A DNA stretch of 7,484 nt, from contig CAMKMK010000115.1 in assembly GCA_946413885.1 (NCBI GenBank), positions 1 through 7,484 of the forward strand. Direction: 5' to 3'. Below are positions 7,201-7,484 of this stretch, one piece after another. Positions within the stretch are counted from its first letter, which is position 1. The number at the start of each line of letters is the position of its first letter. The notes under the pieces are model-generated. The model was not told the DNA's origin. It made no database searches and worked only from the letters and a program-made list of their open reading frames with translations. The stretch comes from an uncultured Prevotellaceae bacterium. GTDB taxonomy: Bacteria > Bacteroidota > Bacteroidia > Bacteroidales > Bacteroidaceae. Position numbers and translations under genes: made by a program.

Positions 7201-7484
7201 GAGAGCGATTTGCAGATGTTCTTCTCTGACGAATATGTTCCCACCAGCAGCGAACGCATGCTTCTCTATCGCGAGTTGGATGGGTTGGAGCGTGAGGAGG
7301 ATATACAGAAATTCCGCCAACGCATGATGGATCGCTTTGGGGAGATTCCTCCTGAGGGTGAGGAACTTATACGTGTTGTATCCCTTCGTCGTCTGGGTAA
7401 GTATTTTGGAGCAGAGCGTATCGTACTCAAATCAGGTTGCATGCGTCTCTATTTCGTTTCCAATCCTGACAGCGCTTTCTACCA
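4237..7484 (+). CDS. mfd: Transcription-repair coupling factor Mfd (3' end outside window)
   Basis: This frame is open for 1082 codons to the right edge, so about the last 5-10% is missing. Mfd is a DNA translocase that removes RNA polymerase stalled at lesions and recruits UvrA for nucleotide excision repair. Seen in order: a UvrB-homology region (about 1-240) whose P-loop position is degenerate (LQGLQASSAS, no GKT), as usual for Mfd, and which includes the UvrB-like stretch around EPGQFSVRGSLIDVY (179-193); the RNA-polymerase-interacting CarD-like domain from about 447 (FEIGDYVVHVDHGVGRF, 449-465); helicase motif I GDVGFGKT (600-607), motif II DEEQ (701-704), motif III TATPIPRT, and motif VI QMRGRVGR (870-877); then RGAGNLLGAEQSG and the start of the C-terminal TRCF domain (VPTSSERMLLYREL). 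All motifs are in one frame with no break. The start is the ATG overlapping the upstream TGA, with no Shine-Dalgarno motif, so translation is probably coupled. Confidence 0.97.
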   Translation, partial: MKIQDFQTIFARHPKVKTLGRLLAAEDGKHIICLQGLQASSASLIFAALPQARPEALHVPYIFVLDDMEEAGYFMHDLVQILGDDQVLFFPSSFKRAIRFGQHDAANEILRTEVLGRLSSGKLPLYVVTYPEALAEMVVTREKLSSETLVLNVGERVDLMFVQETLFGFGFQRVDYVYEPGQFSVRGSLIDVYSFSCENPYRIDFFGDEVDSIRTFEVQNQLSLHKLQSISIVPQLSNTSSSRESILHFLPSDSVLVMKDLSYLCDRISQVWEEGFSQQALMVEQATSEVEERERMEQLQREILLVRPSEFNQSVLDFRRVMIGPGLPQKGRNTAILEFSIHPQPIFHKNFDLLFSTLQEYLSKDYNIYILADSTKQTDRLESIFQTQETGIRFTPVDRTIHSGFVDDDLKSCYFTDHQIFDRYHKYNLKSDRARGGKVALTLKELKQFEIGDYVVHVDHGVGRFGGLVRIPNGDKWQEVIKIIYNNNDVIFVSIHSLHKVSKYKGKEGEPPRISTLGTGAWERMKERTKAKIKDIARDLIKLYSRRLEEKGFSFSRDSYMQHELEASFLYEDTPDQLKATQEVKADMEKARPMDRLVCGDVGFGKTEVAIRAAFKACADGKQVAVLVPTTVLAYQHFRTFTERLQDMPVRVEYLSRARNAAKTKEILSDLRTGRIDIIIGTHKLIGKSVKFKDLGLLIIDEEQKFGVSSKEKLRQLKVNVDTLTLTATPIPRTLQFSLMGARDLSVIQTPPPNRYPIQTQVCQFSGAVIAEAINFEMSRNGQVFLVSNRISNLPELEALVHKYVPDARIAVGHGQMPTDKLEKIVLDFANYDYDVLISTTIIESGLDIPNANTIIINAAHNFGLSDLHQMRGRVGRSNKKAFCYLLAPPMSSLNPEARRRLQAIENFSDLGSGIHIAMQDLDIRGAGNLLGAEQSGFIADLGYETYQKILAEAVKELRNDEFQDLYTEEVKAGNISDGSNFVDECLFESDLQMFFSDEYVPTSSERMLLYRELDGLEREEDIQKFRQRMMDRFGEIPPEGEELIRVVSLRRLGKYFGAERIVLKSGCMRLYFVSNPDSAFY

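Noticed and set aside
1..7484. Promoters, terminators, riboswitches, tRNAs, mobile elements or CRISPR repeats
   Set aside because: No stretch of non-coding sequence exists between the genes, and I saw no repeat array, inverted terminal repeats or transposase-like protein. AT-rich promoter-like strings within genes were not convincing.

Overview
The window looks like chromosomal core sequence from a member of the Bacteroidota, most likely Bacteroidales and Prevotella- or Bacteroides-like. The evidence is moderate base composition, genes that abut or overlap with no intergenic space, mostly A-rich or featureless sequence instead of Shine-Dalgarno motifs before the starts, and a two-domain kinase/RapZ-like protein of a kind I associate with this phylum. 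The phylum call is an inference from these features, not a database match.

Layout: all genes are on the + strand, with essentially no non-coding bases. Positions 1-123 hold the last 40 codons of an unidentified gene. Next comes a two-gene ABC transporter: an ATPase (124-768) with an atypical signature and a missing switch histidine, and a four-helix FtsX/MacB/LolC-type permease (765-1967). This is followed by a 511-residue fusion of an AmgK-like sugar kinase and a RapZ C-terminal-like domain (1968-3503), then a MurU-like sugar-1-phosphate nucleotidyltransferase (3500-4240). The window ends inside mfd, the transcription-repair coupling factor (4237-7484, open at the right edge). The five junctions are TAA|ATG, ATGA, TAA|ATG, ATGA and ATGA, so the whole set is probably one operon with translational coupling.

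How the genes may work together: the kinase domain and nucleotidyltransferase match the AmgK-MurU pair. In Pseudomonas these convert free MurNAc (and GlcNAc) to the 1-phosphate and then to the UDP-sugar, bypassing de novo UDP-MurNAc synthesis. The fused domain keeps the CTGGxHRSV motif of the RapZ C-terminal domain, which in Escherichia coli binds glucosamine-6-phosphate. The most interesting hypothesis is therefore a cell-wall salvage kinase with a built-in amino-sugar sensor, encoded next to an envelope ABC transporter. The transporter's substrate and any functional link to salvage are not visible in the sequence. mfd appears to be an ordinary, intact housekeeping gene.

No RNA gene, mobile element, CRISPR array, repeat or stand-alone regulatory region could be supported.
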